DNA from: JAADHX01 sp964569385
GTDB taxonomy: Bacteria > Actinomycetota > Acidimicrobiia > Acidimicrobiales > Poriferisodalaceae
Length of the DNA stretch: 64,000 nucleotides
Direction: 5' to 3'
Assembly (NCBI GenBank): GCA_964569385.1
Contig: CAZMUM010000030.1
Coordinates: 1 to 64,000 of the forward strand
Shown here piece after piece: positions 19,314-29,400 of this stretch. The position numbers and the translations under genes were made by a program. Position 1 is the first letter of the stretch; each line of letters opens with the position of its first letter. Below the pieces are notes generated by a model. That model did no database searches, was not told the DNA's origin, and saw only the letters and a program-made list of their open reading frames with translations.

Positions 19314-19319
19314 AGTATA
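19314..19319 (-). promoter_or_regulatory. -10 box for the SecD-like lipoprotein gene (leaderless)
   Basis: Minus-strand TATACT, a near-consensus -10, then CGATGA and ATG at 19307. No Shine-Dalgarno is present. Confidence 0.55.
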
Positions 19320-19365
19320 CCGCTGGCGATGCTCAGCCGGCCGCTCGTGTGTCCCACACACGGTG

Positions 19366-19416
19366 TACAATCCATTTCGCCTTCCCTTGATAACAACATC
19401 GACTTCAGGGAAACTC
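19366..19416 (+). promoter_or_regulatory. Leader copy 2: -10 box plus hairpin covering the Shine-Dalgarno
   Basis: TACAAT at 19366-19371 within GGTGTACAAT is the likely -10. TTCCCT (19382-19387) can pair with AGGGAA (19407-19412), the ribosome-binding site 4 nt before ATG 19417. The stem extends weakly through a mismatch, a G-T and an A-T pair. Confidence 0.55.
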
Positions 19417-19755
19417 ATGATTAACGACGCCGACCGTCGCAAACTGCATTCGGCACTGTTAGAAGCACTCGGACCCGAACCAAGCGGACTCCTTATGGAA
19501 CTCTTGCCACCAACAGGCTGGGCCAACCTCGCCACCCAGCAAGACATCTCCATCGTTCGCGCCGACATCGACATCGTTCGTTCCGACATCGACATCGCCA
19601 AGACCGAACTGCGCATCGAGATTCAAGACCTACGCACCGAACTCAAGAGCGACATCCAAGAAGTGGCCAACATGCTTCCAAAGCTGATCGCCGCAAACAT
19701 CGCCTCGATGATCGGCACGGCCGGTCTTGTCTTAGCCGCGGTGTCAGTCGGCTAA
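19417..19755 (+). CDS. LMELLPP coiled-coil/membrane-tail protein, intact copy
   Basis: A 112-aa protein. Its conserved head reads MINDADRRKLHSALLEALGP, then LLMELLPPTGWANLATQQDI. A coiled coil of roughly 11-residue units follows (VRADIDI, VRSDIDI, KTELRIEIQDLRTELKSDIQ). The tail PKLIAANIASMIGTAGLVLA is a single hydrophobic segment ending at the C-terminus. I recall similar short proteins (head, LMExLPPxGW, coiled coil, C-terminal helix) as a recurrent uncharacterised family in Acidimicrobiia; the fold resembles DUF1640-like coiled coils. The function is unknown; the tail suggests membrane attachment. ATG 19417 follows AGGGAA, while upstream codons in this frame are non-coding. Confidence 0.8.
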   Translation: MINDADRRKLHSALLEALGPEPSGLLMELLPPTGWANLATQQDISIVRADIDIVRSDIDIAKTELRIEIQDLRTELKSDIQEVANMLPKLIAANIASMIGTAGLVLAAVSVG

Positions 19756-19928
19756 GACAAGCAGCCGCGTGGCTGGACGGCACCAGATTCATCGTGATCG
19801 GGGGCAACTCCAAGAAGGCTCTGTTGGTGTGGATGGCCACTCCCCGCCATAACCGCTGCGCCTACGGATTGTGCGTCGATTGTCAATTTCGATGGCCCTC
19901 GATCAACACGACTGGTACGTTTCAAGTC

Positions 19929-22256
19929 ATGAATATCACTCTACGTGGGAGCGAATACCACGTATCGCTACTTTATGCAGTTATATTCGCGGCATTGTTG
20001 GCGTCGCCATGGCTCGCCGCTAGTGCCGGAGCGGCCGATGTACCCACCGGGACAGTGCAATTCAAGATCGTCGATGCGGAAACCGGCGAAAACATCGGCG
20101 GGCTTATCTGGCACGGGGGGCAGGTTGTACTCGACCTATCTGTCCAGGACACAATCGCCTGGCCTGTCGGCTCCGATTCGGTTCAGGCCACCTCAGGACG
20201 CTACGGCGACTTCGCGTTCAAACGCTACCCAGAAGCAGTATGGGGCACCGAGTTCGAGGTAGACGTCGCTCAGGGTGAAACATCGATCGTTATCGTCGAA
20301 ATGCCACCGCCCGCTCAGGTTCGATTTCGTGCGGTGGACGACAGGACAGGTTTACCCCTGCCGATGGTCGACATAGCCCAGCTCCGCTCGCGACTGATGC
20401 CGCTAGCTCCCATCATCACAACTGACGGCTGGATTACCACCGAGGTTCACCCAGACCCCGCATCATCGCTGCACATCGGCATCGAAGATCGAACTGTGCT
20501 GCTCAAATTGGAAGCACTCGTTGCGGGCGAACTGCTCGAAATCGTCGACGAGGTTCAAGTCCCATCACCACCGCTATTTCGGGGAACCGTGACCGACCCA
20601 ACCGGCAGCCCAGTAGCCGGTGTCAGAGTCGAGATAGTCAGGGGCAGCAGCGACGCCTCCGCTACCGAAATTTTCCAGACCACAACCACCGACGACAACG
20701 GGTACTACGAGGTGGAACCGAGCGTCGATCATTGGAGAGCCGAGTTCCTACCTCCAGTCGATAGGCCCGACCTAGGCGCCTTCGGCATCAACGACAGAGA
20801 CTCGACTCCGCGTTGGATGACTTCGTGGCGCTTCGAGGCTGTCGACGTCTCTCTTCCTCGAGGCCAATGGCGCCCACTGGACATCAGGCGAACCCGACCC
20901 ACGGCGTCCAACCCCATTACAGTCGCCGCTAGAGAAGTAGGTTCGGGCGGCGGAATCAATATTCTTTGGAGCGAAGCGTCAGACGCGATCGCCCAGTTCG
21001 AGGTCCGAAATGCTTCGGGCGTACTTGTTGACATCCATCCGAGCATGGTTCCGGACGGGTTTGTGCCAAAAGGCTGTGGTAGCTGCAGCAGTAACCACCA
21101 GACAACACTCGGCCCTTGGGGCTATCAAGTTCAGCTGTGGAAACAGAAAGTAACGCTCAGCTTCTACGAAGACACAAAGCCTATCTTTCTCGACCCACCC
21201 GCATCATCGTCAGCTCCTCACCGCTTCACAATTAGCCCACACGATGGCTGTGTTGTCGACGCCGTAGTCGAACTGCGATGGTTCGTCGGCGAGCTGGGCC
21301 CACGTCCGATCGAAACAACGACGCCGCCATCGTCGCTGCCTGTAGACGTGACATTCGACGACAACTCCCCTACGGGGTACACATACCGCGTCATCGTCGA
21401 GGGCGCCGACCCTGTCTTGTTCGGCTTCAACTCCGTCCCGGGCGCTGCTGACTGGCGGATCGGAACGGGCGCGCCAGCATGCGCCCGCGTCGGGTACGCA
21501 GTTGTCACCGCTGCGGGAGATGTGTTCGAGTTCGGCGATGTCGAACACAAGGGCGATGCCACCGCGACGACATCACCGGCGACTGCCATAGAGCTCTCCC
21601 CCTCCGGGAACGGGTACTGGGTGCTCGCCGAGGACGGAGCGGTCGACGCATTCGGCGACGCCGCAGACTTCGGCAGCGTCGGTAGCGAGGTCTTTCGTTC
21701 GAACGAGCGGCCTACGACACTCGCCTCCACCCCATCAGGGAATGGCTATTGGATCATCACCACAGCTGGACGTGTGGTCACATTCGGCGACGCCGAAACA
21801 TTTGGCGATCTCATCAACTTCGAGCTCGCCGGTGAGATCATCGCAGCGGCCGCAACACCGAGCGGGAACGGCTACTACCTAGTCGGCGCTGATGGAGGAA
21901 TTTTCGCGTTCGGCGATGCCAAATTCGTTGAGTCGATCCCTGGCGTTCTTCCAGGAGTAAGACTCAACAAACCGATCGTTGGCCTAACCCCCGATCCAGA
22001 TGGCGATGGCTACTGGTTGGTGGCGGCCGACGGTGGCGTGTTCGCCTTTCGCTCACCCTTCCGCGGCTCGATTCCTGGCGTGTTGCCGCTCGGAAGCGTC
22101 TTGGCCGCCGCAATCAACGGAATGGTTCCATACGGAAACGGATATCTACTAGTTGCCGGTGACGGTGGGGTCTTCAATTTTAGTGATCTTGTATTCTCGG
22201 GCAGCCTGGGAGACGTAGATCTCGATGCTCCGATCGTTGCGATCTCGGCGTTGTAA
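19929..22256 (+). CDS. Secreted surface protein with carboxypeptidase-regulatory-like and GYW-repeat domains
   Basis: The 775-aa product starts at ATG 19929. A signal peptide with core LLYAVIFAALLASPWLAASA is followed by beta-rich domains. Around residue 220 PPLFRGTVTDPTGSPVAGVR, then TTTTDDNGYYEV, matches the carboxypeptidase regulatory-like (CarboxypepD_reg) fold. Residues about 518-775 carry six repeats, including GYAVVTAAGDVFEFGD, GYWVLAEDGAVDAFGD, GYYLVGADGGIFAFGD and GYWLVAADGGVFAF. The even spacing of about 42 residues and the closing with six units suggest a beta-propeller. The domain is shared with the proteins at 14,131 and 23,449. It is probably exported and anchored or bound at the surface; its ligand is unknown. 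Confidence 0.75.
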   Translation: MNITLRGSEYHVSLLYAVIFAALLASPWLAASAGAADVPTGTVQFKIVDAETGENIGGLIWHGGQVVLDLSVQDTIAWPVGSDSVQATSGRYGDFAFKRYPEAVWGTEFEVDVAQGETSIVIVEMPPPAQVRFRAVDDRTGLPLPMVDIAQLRSRLMPLAPIITTDGWITTEVHPDPASSLHIGIEDRTVLLKLEALVAGELLEIVDEVQVPSPPLFRGTVTDPTGSPVAGVRVEIVRGSSDASATEIFQTTTTDDNGYYEVEPSVDHWRAEFLPPVDRPDLGAFGINDRDSTPRWMTSWRFEAVDVSLPRGQWRPLDIRRTRPTASNPITVAAREVGSGGGINILWSEASDAIAQFEVRNASGVLVDIHPSMVPDGFVPKGCGSCSSNHQTTLGPWGYQVQLWKQKVTLSFYEDTKPIFLDPPASSSAPHRFTISPHDGCVVDAVVELRWFVGELGPRPIETTTPPSSLPVDVTFDDNSPTGYTYRVIVEGADPVLFGFNSVPGAADWRIGTGAPACARVGYAVVTAAGDVFEFGDVEHKGDATATTSPATAIELSPSGNGYWVLAEDGAVDAFGDAADFGSVGSEVFRSNERPTTLASTPSGNGYWIITTAGRVVTFGDAETFGDLINFELAGEIIAAAATPSGNGYYLVGADGGIFAFGDAKFVESIPGVLPGVRLNKPIVGLTPDPDGDGYWLVAADGGVFAFRSPFRGSIPGVLPLGSVLAAAINGMVPYGNGYLLVAGDGGVFNFSDLVFSGSLGDVDLDAPIVAISAL

Positions 22257-22267
22257 CCCACTCGAAC

Positions 22268-22472
22268 GTGACTCGCGCCGACATCGACACTGTTCGCTCT
22301 GAAATGGAGACAGTGCGCACAGACATAGACATCGTCAAAACCGAACCACGAATCGAAAACCCAAGACCTTCGAGGCGAAATCAAAGGTCTGCTTCCAAAG
22401 CTGATCGCCGCCAACATCGCCTCGATGATCGGCACGTCCGGGCTTGTCTTAGCCGCAGTCGCAATCGGGTAG
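22268..22472 (+). pseudogene. Degraded LMELLPP coiled-coil copy
   Basis: Directly after the repeat-domain gene, VTRADIDTVRSEMETVRTDI matches the coiled coil of the intact copies. A frameshift near 22,355 then leads into DLRGEIKGLLPKLIAANIAS and MIGTSGLVLAAVAIG, the family tail. The conserved head and the hairpin leader are absent, so this is a 5'-truncated and frameshifted remnant. Confidence 0.75.
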
Positions 22473-22591
22473 CTAGCGAAGCGTCCAACCAAATCGCGAC
22501 TCAACTGGCACCACCAGTCGAAGCTGAATCACACGCCGAGGAATCGCCTCGAAGGCCGAAAGCTGGCTGTTCAAGTGTTCGAGGCACGGTG

Positions 22592-22641
22592 TACGATCGG
22601 TGTCAGCTTCCCTCGCTGACTAGCCGAAATCGAGGGAACTC
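22592..22641 (+). promoter_or_regulatory. Leader copy 3: -10 box plus perfect hairpin covering the Shine-Dalgarno
   Basis: TACGAT at 22592-22597 is the likely -10. TTCCCTCG (22608-22615) and CGAGGGAA (22631-22638) form a perfect 8-bp stem with a 15-nt loop. The right arm is the ribosome-binding site, 3 nt before ATG 22642. Of the three copies this hairpin is the strongest. Confidence 0.6.
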
Positions 22642-23037
22642 ATGATCACCGACGCCGACCGACGCAAACTACATTCAGCACTAGCTGAGACAATCGGATC
22701 CGAACCAAGCGGACTTCTTATGGAACTCTTGCCACCAACGGGCTGGGCCCACCTCGCCACTCAACAAGACATCGATATCGCTAAGACCGAACTCCGCATC
22801 GAGATTCACGAATTTCGCGCCGAACTCAAGACCGACATCCACGATCTTCGTACCGAACTCAAGGCCGACATCCACAATCTTCGTACCGAACTCAAGGCCG
22901 ACATCCAAGGCGTTCGCGACGAAGTGAAGGACCTCGGAGCACGGGTCGACAGCCTGTTGCCGAAGCTAATCAGCGCCAACATCGTCTCGATGATTGGGCT
23001 GGTCGGTCTCATGCTGGCGGCATTGTCTCTCGCTTAG
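22642..23037 (+). CDS. LMELLPP coiled-coil/membrane-tail protein, intact longer copy
   Basis: A 131-aa paralog of the 19,417 protein. The head is MITDADRRKLHSALAETIGS, then LLMELLPPTGWAHLATQQDI. The coiled coil is longer because of in-frame 33-bp (11-residue) repeats DLRTELKADIH. A segment VRDEVKDLGARVDSLLPKLI leads to the hydrophobic tail NIVSMIGLVGLMLAALSLA. The 11-residue period fits a hendecad coiled coil. The repeat number differs from the 112-aa copy, so coil length changes by unit duplication. The function is unknown. Confidence 0.8.
   Translation: MITDADRRKLHSALAETIGSEPSGLLMELLPPTGWAHLATQQDIDIAKTELRIEIHEFRAELKTDIHDLRTELKADIHNLRTELKADIQGVRDEVKDLGARVDSLLPKLISANIVSMIGLVGLMLAALSLA
22810..22908 (+). 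repeat. Three tandem 33-bp units within the coiled-coil gene
   Basis: Units at 22810-22842, 22843-22875 and 22876-22908, the last two nearly identical (GATCTTCGTACC..., AATCTTCGTACC...). Each encodes 11 residues of the form DLRTELKADIH. The copies are coding and in frame, and set coil length. Confidence 0.85.
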
Positions 23038-23066
23038 CGCCTGCCGTTTGGAGCGCTTTCACAGCT

Positions 23067-23307
23067 CGCTAAGAACCTAGAGGTTGGTGGCTTCGCTGTT
23101 GGAGCTGACGATGAGCGAGGCCAAAATGATGGCAGGCAACATCATGAACACACCAGCCATTTCGACAGCACCGACTCGCATCGCGCTGAAAATCAGAACC
23201 AACAACAGTGGGGCAGCAATGCCGAACCCGACCACGGTTCTCGTCGCTTTGTGCTTCATGAGTTAGGTGCCGACGCCGTCGTGGGCATCCTTAGCCCACA
23301 GGACCGC
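23067..23307 (-). repeat. 241-bp direct repeat, left copy
   Basis: It aligns without any indel to 33825-34065 and covers the 60-aa gene plus about 48 bp upstream and 10 bp downstream. Shared stretches include AGAACCTAGAGG at the 3' end of the gene and GGCTAAGGATGC in the leader. Both copies have the same orientation. Confidence 0.8.
23077..23259 (-). CDS. 60-aa two-helix membrane protein, copy 1
   Basis: MKHKATRTVVGFGIAAPLLL leads into LLVLIFSAMRVGA (first helix), a short loop with EMAG, and VFMMLPAIILASLIVSS (second helix), ending in a polar tail NSEATNL. The paralog at 33,835 differs at many third positions while keeping the protein, a sign of selection on the coding sequence. I do not recognise the family. 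It has no enzymatic motif; a small membrane-protein partner or regulator is one possibility. Confidence 0.7.
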   Translation of the reverse strand: MKHKATRTVVGFGIAAPLLLVLIFSAMRVGAVEMAGVFMMLPAIILASLIVSSNSEATNL

Positions 23308-23398
23308 GACGAGGCGCCGCCATCTCAGCCCTAACGTTCAGCCGATGCGAAATTGGTTTCGTGGATGGATCGCCGGGCCACCCCGGTGGCGGTGGCTA

Positions 23399-23450
23399 TC
23401 CGGCTGATCGCCACCAACATCGCCTCGATGATCGGCATGGCGCCAAGGTC
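23399..23450 (+). pseudogene. Remnant of a LMELLPP coiled-coil gene tail
   Basis: About 50 bp reading CTGATCGCCACCAACATCGC then CTCGATGATCGGCA almost repeats the tail segment of the intact copies (LIAANIASMIG). It ends at the stop codon of the convergent 2,154-aa gene. Nothing else of the gene remains. Confidence 0.6.
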
Positions 23451-26400
23451 AGCCGCGGACAGGCGCGACCCCAACGATCGGCGACGGGATCACCTGGCCG
23501 CCAAGGCTGCCCAAGAACTCAGTTGAGCTGAAGTTGAAGATGCCGCCATCGCCCGCGACCATCATGTAGCCATCCCCGAACGGAACCAGGCCGTTCACCG
23601 GCGACGCCAGCTGAGTTCCTGGCGGTAGCACACCAGGCAGCGACCCTACGAACGGCGCATCGAAAGCGAACACTCCACCATCGCCAGCCACCAACCAGTA
23701 ACCCCTGCCGTCGGGATCGGCCACAAGACCGTTGACCGGCGAAACCAGCGGGCCCGCCACGACCTGCGGAATCGAACCGGCGAACTCAGCGGCGCCAAAG
23801 GCGAAAATGCCGCCGTCGGAACCGACCATGTAGTAGCCACTGCCATCGGTGAGCGCCGAACTGTCGACAATGTCGCCACGGAGGATCTCGGCCAGACCTA
23901 GCTGTACCAAGTCACCATGATGTACAGCATCGCCGAATACGAGCACTCGGCCCTTACTCGTGAACACGTAGTACCCCTTGCCGCCAGGCGTAGCGGCCAT
24001 CGTGGCCGGAACTTCGCCGGCCAGAAGAGCACTGGTGTCGACGTTTCCGTAGTGCGGCGCACCACCGAGAGCATGCACCGTGCCGTTCACCTCGAGCACC
24101 CACAGCCCTACACCCGACGGGTTCTCCAAGACCTTCACCGTGGGCGAGGTAACCGGGGCCTTGGTACCGGTGGGAACGATTAGTTGTCCGTCGCCGAAGG
24201 CATAGATCCGACCGTCTACATCGACCATCCAGTACCCGGCCCGATTGCCAGCAGCAGAGCCAACTGGCAGTTCAAAGGCTGCGCCGGTCGTGGCAACGGT
24301 CACGTCGACGTCGGTACTTCCGGCTGTGCCTAACAAGAACACATATTGCTGACCCTGCACTGGGGTTAGGTCGAGACCGCCAGCTGAAGTGGCACCACAA
24401 GCAATATTGACCGTGCCAGCCGAGCCGAGTGCATCGGGCCAACCGTCGGCCACTCCGTTCTCGCCTATCTTCACAACGCCCAGCACCGCCGAGCCGGTAG
24501 TCGTTACCCGAACCGGGGCATTAGTCGATGCACGCCACGCAACCGCTCCGACCCTGGTGACAGAACCCGGGGCGCACGGCAAGGTGCCTTTCGTCTCAGC
24601 CTTGGTGAGACCCTGGGAAGTGTTGAGACGAGCTACGCCGTCGCCAGCAATACCGACCGGGTCGAGTTGACCAGGAAGTGAAACCCGAACATCGACACGG
24701 CCCGCAGGTCCTTCGGTATCGACAACGATGACATAACGCTCTTGGCTTTTGGCGGTAAAGGCCACGATTGGATGAGCACTCAGCCCATCTGCTGCCCACA
24801 CATCGTCAACCCACGGGTTTGAGCTGGCGTTGCTACAACCCACCTCGGGTCCGACTGAGTCGTCGTCATTCAGCTGGTACACCGCAAGTTGGGCATCAGG
24901 AGGCAACACCCCGAACTCGTCTGAGAACGGAATGGCCTCAGCCAACACAGCCCTGTCTGGTTTTCCGCCAGGTATCCAGTATTCATAGAAGACGGTGTTC
25001 TGAGCACCGTCGCTCCAACATGACGGAATCCGGGCTGCTTCGAAGGCACCAGTAGTAGCCCTGGTGAGGTCGACTGAGCTAAACGGAAGGCGGCCAAACG
25101 GGCTGTCTTGGGTCTCAAGTACCACCCGGCGACTGAACGCGTCGTTTACCGGTGCAGCTGGTTGGCGCGTCAACTCGACCTGGAATATCGACGTGAAATG
25201 AGGCCGATTAGACTTACACGCCCCAGAACCTTGATCGTGATCATCGGTGACGCCTATGTAGTACTTCTGGTTAGGGACAGTCGTCCAGCTAGCCACGCCA
25301 TTTGCGACCACAAGATCACTAGGGGTGCGAAAAGTGCGGTCGGTCACTTTTACTCGGTTTTTCGCTGCCGCCAGATCAAAGGGACGCGCCGAATCAACAA
25401 CCGCGAACTCGATGAACTCAGATTGAGCCCCGGCTCGAACTACGAAGTTGACCGCACCGCAAGCGCCCTCGAACTCATCGAAGGTGGCAATAGCGGTGCT
25501 ATACCAACCCGAACGCCCCTCATGGATCGAAGCCCGATTGGGCTTCCACTCGTCGTTATTTTTGACCACAAGCAGTGGCGCCTCGATGGTGGTGGTCCCA
25601 GGGCAACTCCAGCAGCCCACACCCCAACTCACCCAGTGGATACCAGGCTCATAATCGCGGAGTTCGGGCCTTGACAGGTCGTACTCGTAGCTAAGACCCG
25701 ACAGACGGCCGCTGGCGAGCCTGAACAAATCTTCGCCGCCAAACAAGGACAACCCACCTGCGATGCCCCCATCCATCGTAACGATGTATGGGTTATCGAC
25801 CTGCTCGCGCAAACTTGCGCGCGTGACCCCATCGCGGGATCCTTCGATGAGCCCTGGGTCGATGAGTCCAACCAGCATTCTGGTGTCTGGGCTCGCTACC
25901 AGAAGCGGACCAGATCCGTCTCGGTCGAGGCATAAGTCTTCTGAGCAAATCTGGGTGAAGTATGGGGTGTCGTCCTGGACGTTGAATACGAAACTCGTCC
26001 GATCGCGGATTGCACCGGCGCCGCTCCCGTATTCGACCACGTGGGTCAGGATTGTTTGTTCGGTCTCGCTATCCCATCTAAGCACCGGAAGAGCGAACCG
26101 CTCCGTCGTGATAGTGCCCGTGTTGGGCCACGTTCTGGGGTCATAGGCAACGTTGTGGGTCCGTTGCCCGAATTTGAAGTCTGAGACATCTTGGCCGCCA
26201 ACGCGGAACGTTGCTCCGTCATCGCCGACGCGCACCTCGAACCACGAGCGCGCCTTCGTCTCGCCGGCCCTCAAAGTAAAGGTCGATGACACGGCCGGCC
26301 GATCGCCTTCGAAGACGTTGCCACTCGGCGTGTCTAGAAGGTTGATCCTATGACCCACAGTCGAGCCGTCGGACACGACCGCAGGCAGCTGCAACGTCTT

Positions 26401-29400
26401 AAGCGGCGTGTCTTTGCCAGCGACTCGTAAGGTCGCGGTGATTACAAACCGGCCGACACCGTCGTCGTCGACACCGGCACCGTCGGCGTCATACCGTAGA
26501 TTCGGAGGAATACGAACGGTTCTAGTGGCCTCGGTGATCCTTGTGTGTTGCCAGACCTCGACATAATCGCGCCCTTGTCCGAGGTCGATGGTGACCTCAT
26601 ACAAGGCTGGGTCGGTAACAGTCCATGTGCTCTCAACGTTTACCGGCTGGCCAAACGTGGCCGGAAGAGTCTCGCTTAGGTCACCTGCGTAGACGATCGG
26701 CGCATCGTTGATCGACAAAATAATGTTGCTAAACGAGGCGCTCTTAGGTGGGATGCGACAACCCGTCAGATCGGGCGGAAGTGGGCTGGTGAGCGCGGTA
26801 GCAACATTGTTGATGTTGCTTACAGCACTCTCGTCGAATTTCCACTGAAGCGCGAGTACCTTCCCGACCGACCGAGAATCGTCGGTGCGGTGAACAACCG
26901 CGAAGTGAAGGTTGAACTTGAGGTCGCCACTAAGGACATCGGTGGATGAGGCAGCCACATCGACCGACACCTCGAGGCAGCGCATCGACAGAACGTATTG
27001 AGGTGCGTTCTCCTTGCCGACAAAGAACTCGACCACGTCGAGCGCCGTCTTTTGGGCACCAACCAAGATGTCATCGACAGATGGCATCCGCACAAACATG
27101 TTGAAATGGAACTCTGGCGGTTTGCCATCGGTCCCGAACGACGCTGAAGCCGAGATTGTGAACTCGTCGAGGTCCTCTGGATTAGCGCCAGTGTTCGGAT
27201 CTTCTTTGACCGACACCACGAACGCAAAGCCGTTGGTGGAGATCTCGACCGAACCATTCACATCGACAAACCCAGGAATGCTGAGCTTGCCCGAAGCGCT
27301 GAAAGCCTGCTTGGAGGTTGTGAGTTCGAGGGCGATCTGCACCTCGCTTACGCTGATGGCGCCGAGGTCGAGCGAGTTCAGTGCCGCCGATGCGGTCACG
27401 CCGTCCTCGCTGACGCTGAATGCAACCCTCGCGAAGCAGGCTTCGTCGGCGAGACAGACAGCGTTGGCTGCCGTGCCGCTGCGTTGCCCGCCACACGCAT
27501 CGATCGGCTCCTCGCCCCCGGCGCCCTTCGAGCTCATTGGGCTATCGAGATACAGGTCGGCGCTTAGTTTGACGCCTTGCTCGAGACATAGGTTGGGTGC
27601 GTCGATGGTCGAGAAGCTGAGTTCGACGTTGCGCAGCGAAGCATTTGGCACCGAACTGGGGTCGAATGCTCCGGGCGAGTCGGCCATCTTCGCCGCTAAG
27701 GAGGCCAGGTCGCGAAGCTCGATGGCATCCGCGGCAACCCTGAACCCGAACGACAATCCTCCAGCAGGCTTGAATCCGATAGCGAACGAACCGTCAAAGG
27801 TTGAGGGCCCGACGCGAACCTTGGCTCTGACGCCCACCTGAACCGAAGAATTGGGTCCCACAGTGATCGAGATCTCAAGACGTAACGCCTGAAGGTCGAG
27901 CCAGTCGATACCGAAGGGGGTGTCCCACCCGGTGCCTGGGGTTAGACCGCCGCCAATCGTGAACGAAACCGAACCAGGCGATGCCTCGATGGTCGCATCG
28001 ATGGAGAAGCTGACCTTCTGGGTTTTGTTGGGGTTGGCGTCACTTGGATCTGGCATGTTGACCGTCATCTGGCCCACCAAACCAAACCCGATCGAACCAT
28101 CTTCTATCGATATTTCGACCTTCAGCGTGGCCTGGTCGAACCATTCGGGGCTGTTTGCGTTGGCGCTGATGGCTGGCAATTCGACCGCAAGGTCTAGAGA
28201 ACCGCCTCCAAACACCGGAATCCGCCCGGTGATGCGCAGCGCGCCGTCGGTGCCGACTGGACCGAACGTCTTGAGCACGTCGAGAATGGTCGGCGGCAGC
28301 TGGGCCCGCGCCGCGAAACTGACACCGGAAGGAACCGAATAGGTGCACGTGCCCGTAGCAGCCGCACCACAGAACATGTCGACTAAAAAGGCGCCCTCTA
28401 TCGATGTTGGTGAGAACGCCAGATTGTTGAACGGCACGCGGGAAACAACGATGCCACCCTCAGGAATTGGTATAGCGGCTAGCGCAGGCGCGGAATCAAG
28501 GAACGAGCCGATGGTCCCGCCTCCGTCGAGAGAAAGCGCCACTAGCAAGTTGTTAGAGCCCGACGTATCGCCAGCAATAAGAACCTTCACCGTTTGGCCC
28601 CGGAACTTTGCGCCAGTGCTGAGCGCACCGCTCAGATTGCCGGCGTCGGTGCTAAACGAGAGATCGGTGGGTTCAAGAGTGAGACCGCGCAGGGCCGAAT
28701 GCACCGACCCGACAGAAACGCCGGCGGATTTCATCACGTCGACCACCTCGCCAACGCTGAGGCGCGGAAGTTTTAGGTCGAGGCTCAGCTCGGTGCCATC
28801 GCTCTCGACGTCGATCGAGAACGTCTTGCCACCGACCTTCATCGTGCCCGAAAACGAGCCAACAGTCGGGCCGTCGGCGGCCGTACGGAGTTGCACCCTC
28901 GCGTTCTGAACAACCACACCATTGATGCCAAGCGGATTGCGCCAAGTCGAGCCTGGCTTGATTCCACCAGAGAAAGTGGTCGTGGTGCCATCGGTGAGGG
29001 CGACGGCCTCGAACGTCACCGGGCCCGTCGAGAAGCTCGGGTCGTCGACTTCGATACTGCCAACAAGCGACACGCTAAGTTGCGACTGGGCCCCTGAGCC
29101 CTCAACCCCGATGACAAAGGCAAAGTCCGATGCCGAGATGGCTGAGGCCTCGGGGAGCTGCATTTGAGCGCCGCTTAGAAGACCGACCAACTTGGCGCTC
29201 GCCGGATCGGCTGGCACGAGATTGGCATTGGTTAACAAGGCGACAATATCGGCGTCGAGGCTGCCGGTAACGCTTACGGTGGCCCCAGCCGCTGCTACTC
29301 CGGGCAGAACATCGGCCACCGCTACAGTTCCGGAGACTTCAAGTCCCTGAGAGATGGTGGCGGTACCGGCAAGCAGCGCGGTGCCAGCGATATTGGCCAC

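Noticed and set aside
22810..22908. Short tandem repeats considered as a CRISPR array
   Set aside because: The units are contiguous 33-bp copies without spacers, lie in frame in a coiled-coil gene, and encode 11-residue coil units.
27014..27841. A 275-codon plus-strand frame opposite the giant surface gene, with similar long frames at 28,343 and 31,651
   Set aside because: They are antisense to well-supported genes, low in complexity (Ser/Pro/Thr), and have no ribosome-binding site or recognisable motif.
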